Positions 53,946 to 63,148 of a DNA stretch of 64,000 nt are shown piece after piece. Under the pieces are notes generated by a model that was given only the letters and a program-made list of their open reading frames with translations, did not search any database and was not told the DNA's origin. The DNA is from Cyanocohniella sp. LLY (GTDB lineage Bacteria > Cyanobacteriota > Cyanobacteriia > Cyanobacteriales > Nostocaceae), in the NCBI GenBank assembly GCA_022241785.1, contig JAKOMP010000001.1, forward strand, positions 62,001-126,000. The letters are read 5' to 3'. The first letter of the stretch is position 1. The number at the start of each line of letters is the position of its first letter. A program made the position numbers and the translations under genes.

Positions 53946-54199
53946 TGGGCAGTAACAGGACGGCGGACTAGCAAGGCAAAATAGCCCATGCAATCTGTAA
54001 TTTGCTCAACATGATAACCTGCCATTGTCAAGCTATCAGGAACTTGCTCAATTGGTTCTCCAGAGTCTAGCCATACTTCTAGCAAACCTCCTGGCGACAT
54101 TTTTTCCAGATATAATTTTGTTCGCACGAAGTTAATGGGACAAGGTGTGCCACGTAGATCAAGTTGAGCATCGGGAGATGAAAGGGAGGATAAAATCAT
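53942..54199 (-). CDS. TusA-family sulfurtransferase
   Basis: 85 residues with the sulfur-carrier motif LDLRGTPCPINFVRTKLYLE, in which C20 would carry the persulfide. TusA proteins move sulfur for tRNA thiolation, molybdenum cofactor and other pathways. The ATG overlaps the dnaJ stop (TAATG) and the stop overlaps the rsgA start, so the three genes form a tightly coupled operon. Confidence 0.9.
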   Translation of the reverse strand: MILSSLSSPDAQLDLRGTPCPINFVRTKLYLEKMSPGGLLEVWLDSGEPIEQVPDSLTMAGYHVEQITDCMGYFALLVRRPVTAQ

Positions 54200-55335
54200 T
54201 ACTTAAATAGATTTCCCAAGAATCCTTCTAGACCACCTTTACCGGTACGGTCTCCCTTGATTTTAGCCAGTTTCTCCAGCAATTCTCTTTCCTCTGGAGT
54301 CACCTTGTTAGGAATGTCAATTAATACCGTCAGCATATGATCTCCGCGACTGACAGGATTACCTAACCGGGGTACGCCTCTATTTTCCAGCTTCATCACT
54401 GTATTTGGCTGGGTACCTGCGGGAATAATCAATTCCACGGGTCCGTCTACTGTCTCTACCTCCAAACGACATCCTAAAATTGCTTGCAGATAACTGACTT
54501 TAATTTCTGAGAGAACATTAATTCCATCCCGCTGGAATTCTTCATCTTCATTGACAAATAAATAAACGTACAAATCTCCAGGAGGTCCGCCACGTTGTCC
54601 TGCATCCCCTTCTTGGGAGATTCGCAAGCGTGTACCATTGTCCACTCCAGCCGGAATGGTAATTTTTAGTTTCTTGGGTACTTGATTTGTCCCCTTACCA
54701 TCACAAGCATCACACTTATCTTCAATTACCATGCCCGTACCGTTACAGGTGGGACAAGTCGAAACTTGAGTAAAGCTGCCAAAAGGCGTTCTCGTAACGC
54801 GGCGTACTTGACCCGAACCGCTACAAGTGGAACAAGTGCGCGGACGAGTTCCCGCTTTAGCACCGGAACCACCACACACGTCACACACTTCTAAATGCGA
54901 AATGCGAATTTCCTTTTCGCCACCAAATACCGCTTCGCGAAAGTCTAATTTTAGGTCTAGCCTTAAGTCGTCACCTCGTACTGGCCCGCTGCGCCGTCTT
55001 TGTGTTGGGCCACCAACGCCGCTACCAGCAAAGCCACTAAAGATACTTTCAAAGATATCGGCAAAACCGCCCATATCCCCCATATCTTGGAAGCCTGCGC
55101 CAGCAGCAGCAGCGCCTGAAACACCAGCTTCACCAAAACGGTTATAACGCTCTCGAACATCTGGCTCAGAAAGCACTTCATAAGCGCGGTTAATTTCCTT
55201 AAACCGATCTTCCGCTCCCGGTTCTTTGTTCACATCTGGGTGATACTTCCGGGCTAAACGGCGGTAGGCTTGTTTGATGTCTTCTTTGTCGGCGTCACGA
55301 GAGACACCCAGAATTTCGTAATAGTCGCGGGCCAT
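54199..55335 (-). CDS. dnaJ: Chaperone protein DnaJ
   Basis: 378 residues from the ATG at 55335 ([20 protein letters not shown]); an upstream ATG at 55392 adds 19 unlikely residues. The J domain has HPD in YHPDVNK, then a Gly-rich stretch, then four CxxCxGxG-type repeats ([32 protein letters not shown]), then the substrate-binding part. It is the DnaK co-chaperone. It heads the dnaJ-tusA-rsgA operon. The usual neighbours dnaK/grpE are 4.4 kb upstream, separated by an insertion-like island. Confidence 0.96.
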   Translation of the reverse strand: MARDYYEILGVSRDADKEDIKQAYRRLARKYHPDVNKEPGAEDRFKEINRAYEVLSEPDVRERYNRFGEAGVSGAAAAGAGFQDMGDMGGFADIFESIFSGFAGSGVGGPTQRRRSGPVRGDDLRLDLKLDFREAVFGGEKEIRISHLEVCDVCGGSGAKAGTRPRTCSTCSGSGQVRRVTRTPFGSFTQVSTCPTCNGTGMVIEDKCDACDGKGTNQVPKKLKITIPAGVDNGTRLRISQEGDAGQRGGPPGDLYVYLFVNEDEEFQRDGINVLSEIKVSYLQAILGCRLEVETVDGPVELIIPAGTQPNTVMKLENRGVPRLGNPVSRGDHMLTVLIDIPNKVTPEERELLEKLAKIKGDRTGKGGLEGFLGNLFK

Positions 55336-55846
55336 ATAACAAAGGTAAAAGTTAGGAGGAAGAAAGCAGAAGGCATTAAACGCCACAGTCATTTACTACC
55401 CTACGGTAAGCCGTATCCTGCAAAAGCGACTACCTGTAAAATTAAGGCAATCAGTCTGTTAACCCAAGGGTCAAAACTTTTTCAAGTTACTTGTTTTTGT
55501 AACGTAGTATCCTGAGTTGGGCGGCTTGCCGGAAGCTAGGTAGAAGGCAAAAATAAATTTTTATTAATATATTGATTTTACCTTTTACATTTGACAAAAA
55601 TCACCAGCAAGTTGGAAGCAACAGTTACTTTCCTCATCAAATACAACAAAAGCTGCCAAAGTTAGGAGCTGAGCCTGTCTCTTTTACAATTGTGCTACTT
55701 AGTAGGGTCAAAACACGCTGATAAACCATAGGAGCTAGCCGTACCTAATGGTGCGGAAAACCCTCCAGATAAAATTTAGGCGCATCTGTACTGGTACACT
55801 GTCTAGCCCACGGCAATTCGCTTTTATAATCTAGCAAAATTAGGGG
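55336..55846. other. 511-bp region upstream of dnaJ
   Basis: Holds the dnaJ promoter area (minus strand) and no recognisable gene. A short stretch at 55730-55850 may be the left remnant of a locus broken by the IS630-type insertion that begins at 55848. Confidence 0.4.
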
Positions 55847-55931
55847 CTAGTGGTCTGTCAAGCTAAAAATTGTGAGTTTGAGGGAAAATAGAGCGGCTAT
55901 GCAGTGTAAACTTCACCAGATATCCTAATAA
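55847..55931. repeat. IS630-type left end, copy 1
   Basis: CTAGTGGTCTGTCAAGCTAA ... TATCCTAATAA, 85 bp, nearly identical to the reverse complement of 59552-59636. It carries the terminal inverted repeat of the IS630 derivative. Confidence 0.9.
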
Positions 55932-56279
55932 CTGAGCATGTTCAAGAACTATATTGTCCGGTTAAGTCAAGAGGAACGGCAGACCCTAAAAGATTTGGTA
56001 TCTACAGGGATTGAGGCGGCTTACAAAATAAAGCACGCCAATATTCTATTAAACATTGATGTAAATGGACACAGATGGACGGATGAAGAAGCGGCCGCTG
56101 CCTTTAGTAGCCACCGTAACACCGTCGCAAATCTCAGGGAGCGATTGGTAAATGTTGGTTTAGAGTCAGCCTTAAACCGCAAGCCTAGTAAAAAGCCGCC
56201 TCGTCAACAGGTTATTGATGGAGAGGTGGAAGCAAAACTCATCGCTTTGCATTGTGGGGAACCGCTTGATAGACCACTA
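55848..56279 (+). mobile_element. Internally deleted IS630-family element
   Basis: Begins TAGTGGTCTGTCAAGC (55848) and ends GCTTGATAGACCACTA (56279). The ends are inverted repeats of about 16 bp and are flanked by TA, the known target duplication of IS630/Tc1-mariner elements. It contains only the N-terminal third of the transposase. After about 330 bp of coding sequence it jumps directly to the right end, so the catalytic DDE part was deleted. Confidence 0.8.
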
Positions 56280-56324
56280 GATACAAGCCAAACTTTATCA
56301 CCTGGTGTTGGGACGAAGCGATGA
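55938..56324 (+). pseudogene. IS630 transposase, N-terminal fragment
   Basis: 128 codons are open. The first ~110 (FKNYIVRLSQEERQTLKDLV, WTDEEAAAAFSSHRNTVANL, GLESALNRKPSKKPPRQQVI) form the helix-turn-helix N-terminus of IS630-type transposases. After LHCGEP the sequence runs into the element's right inverted repeat (LDRPLD) and flanking DNA. The DDE catalytic domain is missing, so it cannot transpose alone. Confidence 0.85.
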
Positions 56325-56433
56325 AAAACTTCACCCAAACCCCGACTGGCACCAAAAATCACAAAACGGCTCATCTTCTATTGAAAGCTTTAGAAAGTCT
56401 CAAGGAAGTACTGGGGCTGAAAGAACTATATTA
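56284..56433 (+). other. Unexplained open stretch at the right side of the IS630 derivative
   Basis: Directly after the TA target, a frame encodes YKPNFITWCWDEAMKNFTQT and continues to ESLKEVLGLKELY before a TAA. It has no start and I do not recognise it. It may be the 3' remnant of a gene interrupted by the element. Confidence 0.3.
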
Positions 56434-56436
56434 AAC

Positions 56437-57753
56437 TTAAGATTGTAACCAATCTTTTATTTCATCTATCAACCAATGACCTTCTACGGTTGCTAAAGGA
56501 GTAGTAGTAATTCTTTGCTTTTTCATTAATTCAATAGTTACACCTATAGGTGCTGAAGCTGCTATTTTATCCTCTTGATGAATCTCTTGAATAAATTTAG
56601 TTTTACCACTTTTTTGCCAATAACAAAGTCCAAATAATTTCCATTTTACTTCAAAATTATCTCGGTTAAAATATAACTCTGTATGCCCAAAAAATGATAA
56701 TAAGACAACTAAAATACCCAAAATTAGCGATAAGAAAATAATAAATTGAAAATACCACCAATTATAAGTATTAATTGTAATATTTATAACTTGTGGTAAA
56801 AAAGCGACAAGAAAGCTAGCTAGATATACAAAACGTAATGATTTACTTCCACGTTTCGGAATTTTAATTTTAAGAAAGCTAGCTGTTTTTTGAAGCTGGA
56901 TTTTACTACCTGTTGGTTTGTGCTGAGTAATAGCAGGACTTAAAGTATATTTATTCTCAAGAGCAGCAATTGCATCACTTGCTGTGTTAATTCTATCTGC
57001 AATGTTGGGTTCAGTAAGTTTACCAATCCAATTAATCAATCCCAAATCAATGCTAATGAGACTGGCAAATTCGATTCGGCAATTACGATGTGGTAAATCA
57101 GCAGGACTAGTCCCTGTTATTAAATGAATTAATGTTTCACCTAGTGCATATAAATCAGATGCTGGTTCTGCACGTCCAGCAAATTGTTCCATTGGCACAT
57201 AACCATAAGTTCCTACTACAGTAAAAGTGGCACCTTCTGCTACTGCTTTATCTTGTACTGCACCAAAGTCAACTAAATAAACCCGTTTATCATCTCCCAA
57301 AATTAAATTACTCGGTTTAATATCACGATGTAATACAGGTGGTTCTAATGAATGCAAGTAAACTAAAATACTTAATATCTCAATGGCAATTTTTTCGACT
57401 TGTGATTCTGAAAATCGCTGTCCTTGGTTGAGTAATTCTTGCAAAGAGTTACCAGAAATATAACTTTGTACTAAAATAAACCAAGAAAATTTTGAGCCAG
57501 GTAAATTGTCAACAATAAAACAATCTTCATACTGGGGAATGTAGGGATGGTTGAGGTTTTTTAAAACTTGAGCTTCCCGTTCAAATAATTTATGTTCTTT
57601 CCATTGTATTTGTGGATTTAAAGTTAATAGCTTTAAAACTACTTGTTTTGGCGATATTAATGATATTGCTAACCAAGTTTGATGACTACTATTTTGCCCT
57701 AATTTTTTTTGTAATTGATAGCGATTATCGATTACTTGCCCAACTTCTATCAT
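56437..57753 (-). CDS. Membrane Ser/Thr protein kinase (island copy 1, intact)
   Basis: 438 residues. The kinase domain (1-260) has VVLKLL (K41), FEREAQVL (E60), VLHRDIKPSNLIL (HRD 142-144) and VYLVDFGAVQD (DFG 162-164). The glycine loop is degenerate (LGQNSSHQ). Two membrane helices (about 312-360) follow, and then a ~75-residue cytoplasmic-type tail (FNRDNFEVKWKLFGLCYWQK). It lies 26 bases downstream of a paralogous, broken kinase on the same strand and inside the dnaK-dnaJ island. Substrate unknown. Confidence 0.88.
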   Translation of the reverse strand: MIEVGQVIDNRYQLQKKLGQNSSHQTWLAISLISPKQVVLKLLTLNPQIQWKEHKLFEREAQVLKNLNHPYIPQYEDCFIVDNLPGSKFSWFILVQSYISGNSLQELLNQGQRFSESQVEKIAIEILSILVYLHSLEPPVLHRDIKPSNLILGDDKRVYLVDFGAVQDKAVAEGATFTVVGTYGYVPMEQFAGRAEPASDLYALGETLIHLITGTSPADLPHRNCRIEFASLISIDLGLINWIGKLTEPNIADRINTASDAIAALENKYTLSPAITQHKPTGSKIQLQKTASFLKIKIPKRGSKSLRFVYLASFLVAFLPQVINITINTYNWWYFQFIIFLSLILGILVVLLSFFGHTELYFNRDNFEVKWKLFGLCYWQKSGKTKFIQEIHQEDKIAASAPIGVTIELMKKQRITTTPLATVEGHWLIDEIKDWLQS

Positions 57754-57779
57754 TTTTTATTCCAATTAAATTTCTCACC

Positions 57780-59101
57780 TTAAATTCCTAACCAATTCCT
57801 AATTTCCAAAGCAATACATTGGCTTTCTTTTTTTGTTAAACCTTTCTTCAAACGACCAAATGAATATTCATCAACACCGACAGACAAAATTATTTCAGAA
57901 ACTCTATTTCGACCTATACCCCCAGTTTTATAAATATAAATTTTCTCGATGTTTAATACATTGCCACGCTTTCTCATGAAAGTCACACCAAATAATTTCC
58001 ACTTGATTTCAAATTTTTTATTATTGAAACAAATATTATTTTCTACGAACCCAGGTAATGTCAACCAAGCGATGATTGAAGCTCCAAATATAAAAAATAG
58101 CCAGCCTACCCAAATACTTGCTGTACCACCGGAAGTGAGAATAAAAAGTATCCATAGAAGTAATGCACTTCCTCCAAATAATAATTCAATCACATTCTGA
58201 TTCGTGGGAATATCGATTTCTAATTTATCTAATGATTTACGTATAAATACAGGAGTGTAGGGAATATCGTTGTTTGTATTATTTATTGCCAGTTCGTTTG
58301 TTTCCAGTGCTTTGAGTGCCTCTGCTGCTCTGCCAAAGCGAAATTCTGGATTAGGTTCGGTCATTTGCTGTAACCACCTCATTAAACCTGGGTTGAGTTT
58401 TGTAAGATGAGCAAACTGCATCCTTGAATCAAACTGTGGCAAATCTGCTGGTGGAATACCTGTCGCTAAATTTATCAAAGTCGCCCCCAATGCATAGAGA
58501 AGAGATCGGATGCAGGTGTCGCCCGTCCACCAAACTGCTCTAGAGGGGTATATCCATATGTACCAACGACTGTAAATGTTGCACCTTCTGCTGCTGCTTT
58601 ATCTTGTACTGCACCAAAGTCAACTAAATAAACTTGATGTTTATTTTTTGAAGAGTCTAGTAGTAAGTTGCTGGGTTTGATATCGCGGTGCAAAACAGGG
58701 GGGCTGAGTTTATGAAGATAAATTAGTATTTTTAAGACCGCTCGAGCTATTTGTCTGACCTCAGTTTCGCTAAAAGTTTTCCCAGAAGAAAGCAATTCTT
58801 TGATGGATTTTGCATTTATGTATTCTTGCACTAAAGTAAAATATGTAATTTCGCGCTCCAGAACAAAATCATCCTTGTATTGAGGAATGCAGGGATGATC
58901 TAATTGTCGTAGAACTTTCGCTTCGCGCTCAAAAAGTCGCAAATTATCCCACTGTAATTGGTCGCTAGCCATCAGCAGTTTAACAACTACTTGCTCTTGA
59001 TCTATCAAATCCCATGCTAACCAGGTTTGACGAATCGCACTCTCACCCAATACTCTTTGAAGTTGATACCGTTCTACTAATATTTCTTGCGCTTGTAACA
59101 T
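57780..59101 (-). pseudogene. Membrane Ser/Thr protein kinase (island copy 2), frameshifted
   Basis: The N-terminal part (from the ATG at 59101) has VVVKLLM, HRDIKPSNLLL and DFGAVQDKAAAEGATFTVVG. It then shifts frame at PASDLF and stops after 208 residues. The continuation in another frame (ALGATLINLATGIPPADLPQ onward) contains the rest of the kinase lobe, two membrane helices and the same FEIKWKLFGVTFMRKRGN tail as copy 1. The break is AGAGAAGAGA at 58496-58505: removing one AGAGA restores SDLYALGATL, exactly like copy 1 (SDLYALGETL). So a 5-bp tandem duplication caused it. Confidence 0.92.
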
Positions 59102-59256
59102 CGTACTCCTTTTGCTCAGGGGTGCATTATCCTATTGTTTTTTATATCTCTGATAGAAAAAAAAGCTCTGACTGTGAAGCTAATAGATATAAAAGTACAT
59201 TTTGGGGATATTGAGGTGAGAATTTTATGTGTTGGGTACTAGATATGTTTCGGTAG

Positions 59257-59337
59257 ATTGTGGAAATCGTTCTTAGACCTTTGGAAAAGAAAGGTTTTGT
59301 ACTTTTACCCAAACTGGAATTACTCAATAACAATTAA
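59257..59337 (+). pseudogene. Scrap of an IS5-type transposase
   Basis: 27 codons read IVEIVLRPLEKKGFVLLPKL and then a stop. The pattern 'VEIV-R-x-x-x-KGFV-LPK' is that preceding RWVVERTF in IS5-type DDE transposases. The catalytic continuation is absent. Confidence 0.45.
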
Positions 59338-59487
59338 ACAGGCACTGAAGATCAAAAATAAGAAATATGCTGTTTGTAAAAACTCAAATTACAACAGATG
59401 ATCAGCCAACAATTAATCTAGTACAACCTACTTTTATTTGGCTAGTTACTTGATAAGTATTTGACTATTTAATACTAAATTAATAGT

Positions 59488-59524
59488 TTAAAAAAATAAT
59501 ATCTATCTCCAGATAGATATTATT
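59488..59524 (-). terminator. Perfect hairpin with T-run downstream of dnaK
   Basis: AATAATATCTATCT-CC-AGATAGATATTATT, a 14-bp perfect stem. On the minus strand it is followed by TTTTTTTAAA. It could stop dnaK transcripts before the island genes. Confidence 0.7.
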
Positions 59525-59551
59525 TTGGGGTTCTTATTTAATCCTCATTCC

Positions 59552-59636
59552 TTATTAGGATATATAGTGAGGTTTACAGTGCATAGCCTCTCTATTTTCC
59601 CTCAAACTCACAATTTTTAGCTTGACAGACCACTAG
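59552..59636. repeat. IS630-type left end, copy 2 (inverted)
   Basis: 85 bp, the near-exact reverse complement of 55847-55931 (ends CAATTTTTAGCTTGACAGAC, CACTAG). No transposase is attached to it. Together the two copies bracket 3.6 kb containing the kinase genes. Confidence 0.9.
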
Positions 59637-59702
59637 AGACTAGGGACTAGGGACTAGGGACTAGTGAAGTTTTTGTTTACCTCTAACCTCTAGCCTCTCA
59701 AA

Positions 59703-61664
59703 TTAATCTATTGCTTCATAATCAGCCTGTGCGGTACTTTCTTCATCAAAATCAAAGTTGAATTGAGGTATTAGGGTGCCATTCATGGGTTGCTCTGATT
59801 CAGATGTCAACCGACTATCTGGAGCTTCTTCGACTTTTTCACTATCTTGGTCGTTAGCTCGATTATAGACATCAGCACCAATGGCAAATAAAGTTTCTTG
59901 GAAGTCATCTAAACACTGTTGAAATTCTATGAGCGAGATGCTGGGATTTGTCATTACGGCTTGGAGTTGCGCGACTTTTTCGGTGGCTGAAGCTTTCATC
60001 TGCTCGCCAATAAAGAGGCCATTATCCTTTAAGGTGGATTCGTAACTGAATAAAAGATTATCTGCTTGATTTTTGAGCGCAACTAGTTCTTTACGTTTTT
60101 TATCTTCCTCGGCAAATACTTCGGCTTCTTGGCGCATCTTTTCTACTTCGTTGGTACTCAAACCACCGGTATTGGTAATCCGAATACTTTGCTCTCGACC
60201 AGTGCCTTTATCTTGGGCTGCAACTTTGAGGATACCGTTGACATCAATTTCAAAAGATACCTCTATTTGTGGCACTCCACGGGATGCGGGGGGAATTCCT
60301 GTCAGCAGAAATTTACCCAAACTCTTGTTGTCCCTTGCCATTGCCCGTTCACCTTGGAGGACATGAATTTCTACTGATGTTTGTCCATCAACGGCAGTAG
60401 AAAACACTTGGGATTTACTGGTGGGAATTGTGGTGTTGCGTTCGATAATTTTGGTAAATACCTCGCCTAAGGTTTCAATTCCTAAGGACAAGGGTGTAAC
60501 GTCTAGTAACAACAGATTATCAACTTCACCACCCAGTACCCCTGCTTGAATCGCCGCTCCCAGCGCTACTGCTTCATCTGGGTTAATAGAGCGATCGGGC
60601 GCTTTACCATGAAAAAACTTGACGAGGGCATTTTGAACTGCGGGAATGCGGGTGGAACCACCTACTAAAATAATCCGATCTATATCTTGCGCTTGGAGAT
60701 CTGCATCTTTGAGAGCTTGAATCATCGGTTCGATGGTGGCTTCAATTAACCGCCCTGCCAGTTCTTCAAATTGAGCGCGGCTGAGTTCCATTTCTAGATG
60801 CTTGGGCCCACTCTCATCGGCAGTGATAAATGGCAAATTGATGGAGGTACTTGCCATGCTGGAGAGTTCAATTTTTGCCTTTTCTGCTGCTTCCCTGAGG
60901 CGTTGCAGTGCCATTTTATCGAGGGAGAGGTCAATTTCTTCTTCTTGTTGGAAGTGTTTGATCATCCAGTTGACGATAGAGTTATCAAAGTCGTCTCCGC
61001 CTAAGTGGTTGTTACCACAAGTTGCCTTAACTTCAAAAACTCCGTCGCCCAATTGCAGGATAGACACATCAAAGGTGCCGCCTCCCAAGTCGAATACTAA
61101 AATCAACTGTTCTTGGTCTTGCTTTTCCAAACCAAAGGCTAAAGCAGCCGCAGTTGGTTCATTAATGATTCGCAAAACTTCTAATCCGGCAATGGTACCC
61201 GCATCTTTAGTTGCTTGTCGTTGAGCATCTGTAAAATACGCTGGTACGGTAATTACTGCCTGAGTTACAGCTTCACCTAAAAAATTTTCCGCATCCTGCT
61301 TGAGTTTTTGCAGAACCATTGCGGAAATTTCTTGGGGTGTATAATTGCGTTCCCGAATTTGGACATCAACGGTATCGTCTCGGCCTTTGATACAGGTATA
61401 AGGCACACGACTGCGTTCTGTTTCAGTATCTTCCCAGCGACGACCGATGAATCGCTTGATACTGTAAATTGTGTTTTCAGCATTAGTTACGGCTTGGCGC
61501 TTTGCCAGTTGACCGACCAAGCGATCGCCACTTTTCCCAAATCCTACAATACTAGGCGTGGTACGTCCGCCTTCGGAGTTGGAGATCACAATCGGTTGAC
61601 CACCTTCCAAAACTGCGACGCAACTGTTTGTAGTGCCTAAGTCGATCCCAATAACTTTTCCCAT
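59703..61664 (-). CDS. dnaK: Molecular chaperone DnaK (Hsp70)
   Basis: 653 residues. The ATPase domain has [57 protein letters not shown] and [13 protein letters not shown]. The linker [20 protein letters not shown] leads to the peptide-binding domain and a lid with an acidic tail ([19 protein letters not shown]). The tail differs from the EEVD or KD ends of other Hsp70s, as in several cyanobacterial DnaK paralogues. It follows grpE on the same strand (293-base gap); the expected dnaJ neighbour is displaced by the kinase island. Confidence 0.96.
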   Translation of the reverse strand: MGKVIGIDLGTTNSCVAVLEGGQPIVISNSEGGRTTPSIVGFGKSGDRLVGQLAKRQAVTNAENTIYSIKRFIGRRWEDTETERSRVPYTCIKGRDDTVDVQIRERNYTPQEISAMVLQKLKQDAENFLGEAVTQAVITVPAYFTDAQRQATKDAGTIAGLEVLRIINEPTAAALAFGLEKQDQEQLILVFDLGGGTFDVSILQLGDGVFEVKATCGNNHLGGDDFDNSIVNWMIKHFQQEEEIDLSLDKMALQRLREAAEKAKIELSSMASTSINLPFITADESGPKHLEMELSRAQFEELAGRLIEATIEPMIQALKDADLQAQDIDRIILVGGSTRIPAVQNALVKFFHGKAPDRSINPDEAVALGAAIQAGVLGGEVDNLLLLDVTPLSLGIETLGEVFTKIIERNTTIPTSKSQVFSTAVDGQTSVEIHVLQGERAMARDNKSLGKFLLTGIPPASRGVPQIEVSFEIDVNGILKVAAQDKGTGREQSIRITNTGGLSTNEVEKMRQEAEVFAEEDKKRKELVALKNQADNLLFSYESTLKDNGLFIGEQMKASATEKVAQLQAVMTNPSISLIEFQQCLDDFQETLFAIGADVYNRANDQDSEKVEEAPDSRLTSESEQPMNGTLIPQFNFDFDEESTAQADYEAID

Positions 61665-61839
61665 ACGTACAGTATTTTTACTGAGTGCTGCTGCCGTGAT
61701 TTTTCGCGGACTATTTTTTGTATGGGCTAAAGCTTACGGTAAAGTCTGTGGAACTCCTCTTGGAAGCAGTTGAAACACGGACTGTTGTTTAAGGTTGGCT
61801 TTTTGTGAAAAAGTTACACCCTAGATGCAAGCTGCTATC

Positions 61840-61889
61840 AAAAGGAGGGCTGCAAAAGTCCGGCTAACTATCAACAGCCCTATCCTTTT
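61840..61889. terminator. Hairpin in the grpE-dnaK gap
   Basis: AAAAGGAGGGCTG pairs with CAGCCCTATCCTTTT across a 22-base loop, with two extra bases on one side. On the minus strand it follows grpE, so it may act as an attenuator or partial terminator before dnaK. Confidence 0.45.
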
Positions 61890-61957
61890 TGAGATATGCG
61901 ATGCTTGTTCTTAATAGAACCTAGGCACTTATGGTCAATTAGGCAAGCAACGACAGG

Positions 61958-62701
61958 TTAACTGTCAGCTGAACTCGACTGATCTTCCTGTGCAGGTGGT
62001 GCGTCTTCCTGAGGAGCAGCCACCTTGACCATTGAATGGCGCAGCACGCGATCGCCCAAATAATATCCGCGTACTAACTCTTCTAACACTGTTCCTTCCG
62101 GATGTTCATCCGTAGGTTCCCGCATAACTGCTTCATGAAGGTTAGGATCAAAGTCTTGACCTTCTGGACGCATTGGTGATACGCCTATGCGTTTGAGGCA
62201 ATCCACAAGTTGTTTATAAACTCCTTGATAACTTTTGTGAATTGTCATCTCGCCATCGGTTTGTGGCTTGAGATGCGCTCGCGCCCGCTCGAAGTTATCG
62301 ACTATGGGCAGCAATTCCAAAATAGTATTGCGTTTTGCCTGCACATCTAGCTCTTCTTTTTCCTTGATGGTGCGTTTACGGTAATTTTCAAAATCTGCCG
62401 CAATCCTCATATATTGAGTATTGCGTTCTTCTACTTGCGCTTTTAGGGAATCGATTTGTTGACTCAATTCTGCCAAAGCCGCCGTTTCTATTTCTTTCTT
62501 ATCTGTTGCAGCGACGCCATTTTCTGCTGGAAGTGTCGCATCTCCCGATACATTAGTTGGAGTTGTCACTTGCTCAGTAGCCTCGCTGCCAGATTCATAG
62601 GAATTGATGTTGGCCGGGGAGTCGCTGTTCATTGCTTGCTTTACCTCTGTTGGTTCACCCAATTGTTGGCTGATATTGTTTACCTGTTTATTTTCGTCCA
62701 T
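61958..62701 (-). CDS. grpE: Nucleotide exchange factor GrpE
   Basis: 247 residues. A ~75-residue acidic/Ser-rich N-terminus precedes the coiled coil ([20 protein letters not shown]) and the family signature [31 protein letters not shown]. The C-terminal beta part has [20 protein letters not shown] and [17 protein letters not shown]. It releases ADP from DnaK. It is the first gene of the grpE-dnaK unit on the minus strand and is divergent to pilB. Confidence 0.96.
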   Translation of the reverse strand: MDENKQVNNISQQLGEPTEVKQAMNSDSPANINSYESGSEATEQVTTPTNVSGDATLPAENGVAATDKKEIETAALAELSQQIDSLKAQVEERNTQYMRIAADFENYRKRTIKEKEELDVQAKRNTILELLPIVDNFERARAHLKPQTDGEMTIHKSYQGVYKQLVDCLKRIGVSPMRPEGQDFDPNLHEAVMREPTDEHPEGTVLEELVRGYYLGDRVLRHSMVKVAAPQEDAPPAQEDQSSSADS

Positions 62702-63148
62702 GATGTCTACTCATCCCAGATTGTTTTTATGGCAATATGTCACCACAGCCTACAACTGAGGCTAATTTGTTGCTGACATTTTTCTGGAAGTGATGTCACC
62801 GTTTTCATTATTGTGACAAATGGTGAACACCTTAGCGTAGACACCCCTGGGTCGGTATCCCGAACGAGTAGGGTAACACCAGGAGTAAGCCTTAAAGAAG
62901 AGAGTCGCGTCCGATTATCTGCTTCTCATCATTAGTCATAAGTCTATTTTTTAACGAATTACACCGGAAATATCCCCAACTCCTCAATCTTATAATCCCT
63001 AGTAAATGAAGGGATTGAGAATTTTCTGCCCTCCAAATCTCATGAAGCTGCAAAAATTTTGACCTAAATTTACTCAGTGTTCATGAAAATTATTTACCCC
63101 AGCCTGGGAATACTGTAATCAGAGGTTTTCCCTACTCATTGCTCACCT
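62702..63148. other. 447-bp divergent promoter region, grpE / pilB
   Basis: No gene seen. A GC-richer stretch at about 62840-62925 (CCTGGGTCGGTATCCCGAAC, AGTAGGGTAACACCAGGAGT) could be part of a 5' leader or a small RNA, but I cannot fold it convincingly. No CIRCE element (TTAGCACTC-N9-GAGTGCTAA) was seen upstream of grpE. Confidence 0.4.

Larger units (their letters stand above)
59102..59702. other. 601-bp region between the broken kinase and dnaK
   Basis: Contains the kinase promoter area, a small transposase scrap (59257-59337), a perfect 14-bp hairpin (59495-59524), the second IS630 end (59552-59636) and GGGACTA tandem units (about 59636-59664). No complete gene. Confidence 0.6.

Noticed and set aside
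62840-62925. Structured leader or small RNA upstream of pilB
   Set aside because: No clear stem set, and no Yfr1, Yfr2 or c-di-GMP riboswitch core motif was seen. Only mentioned in the gap description.
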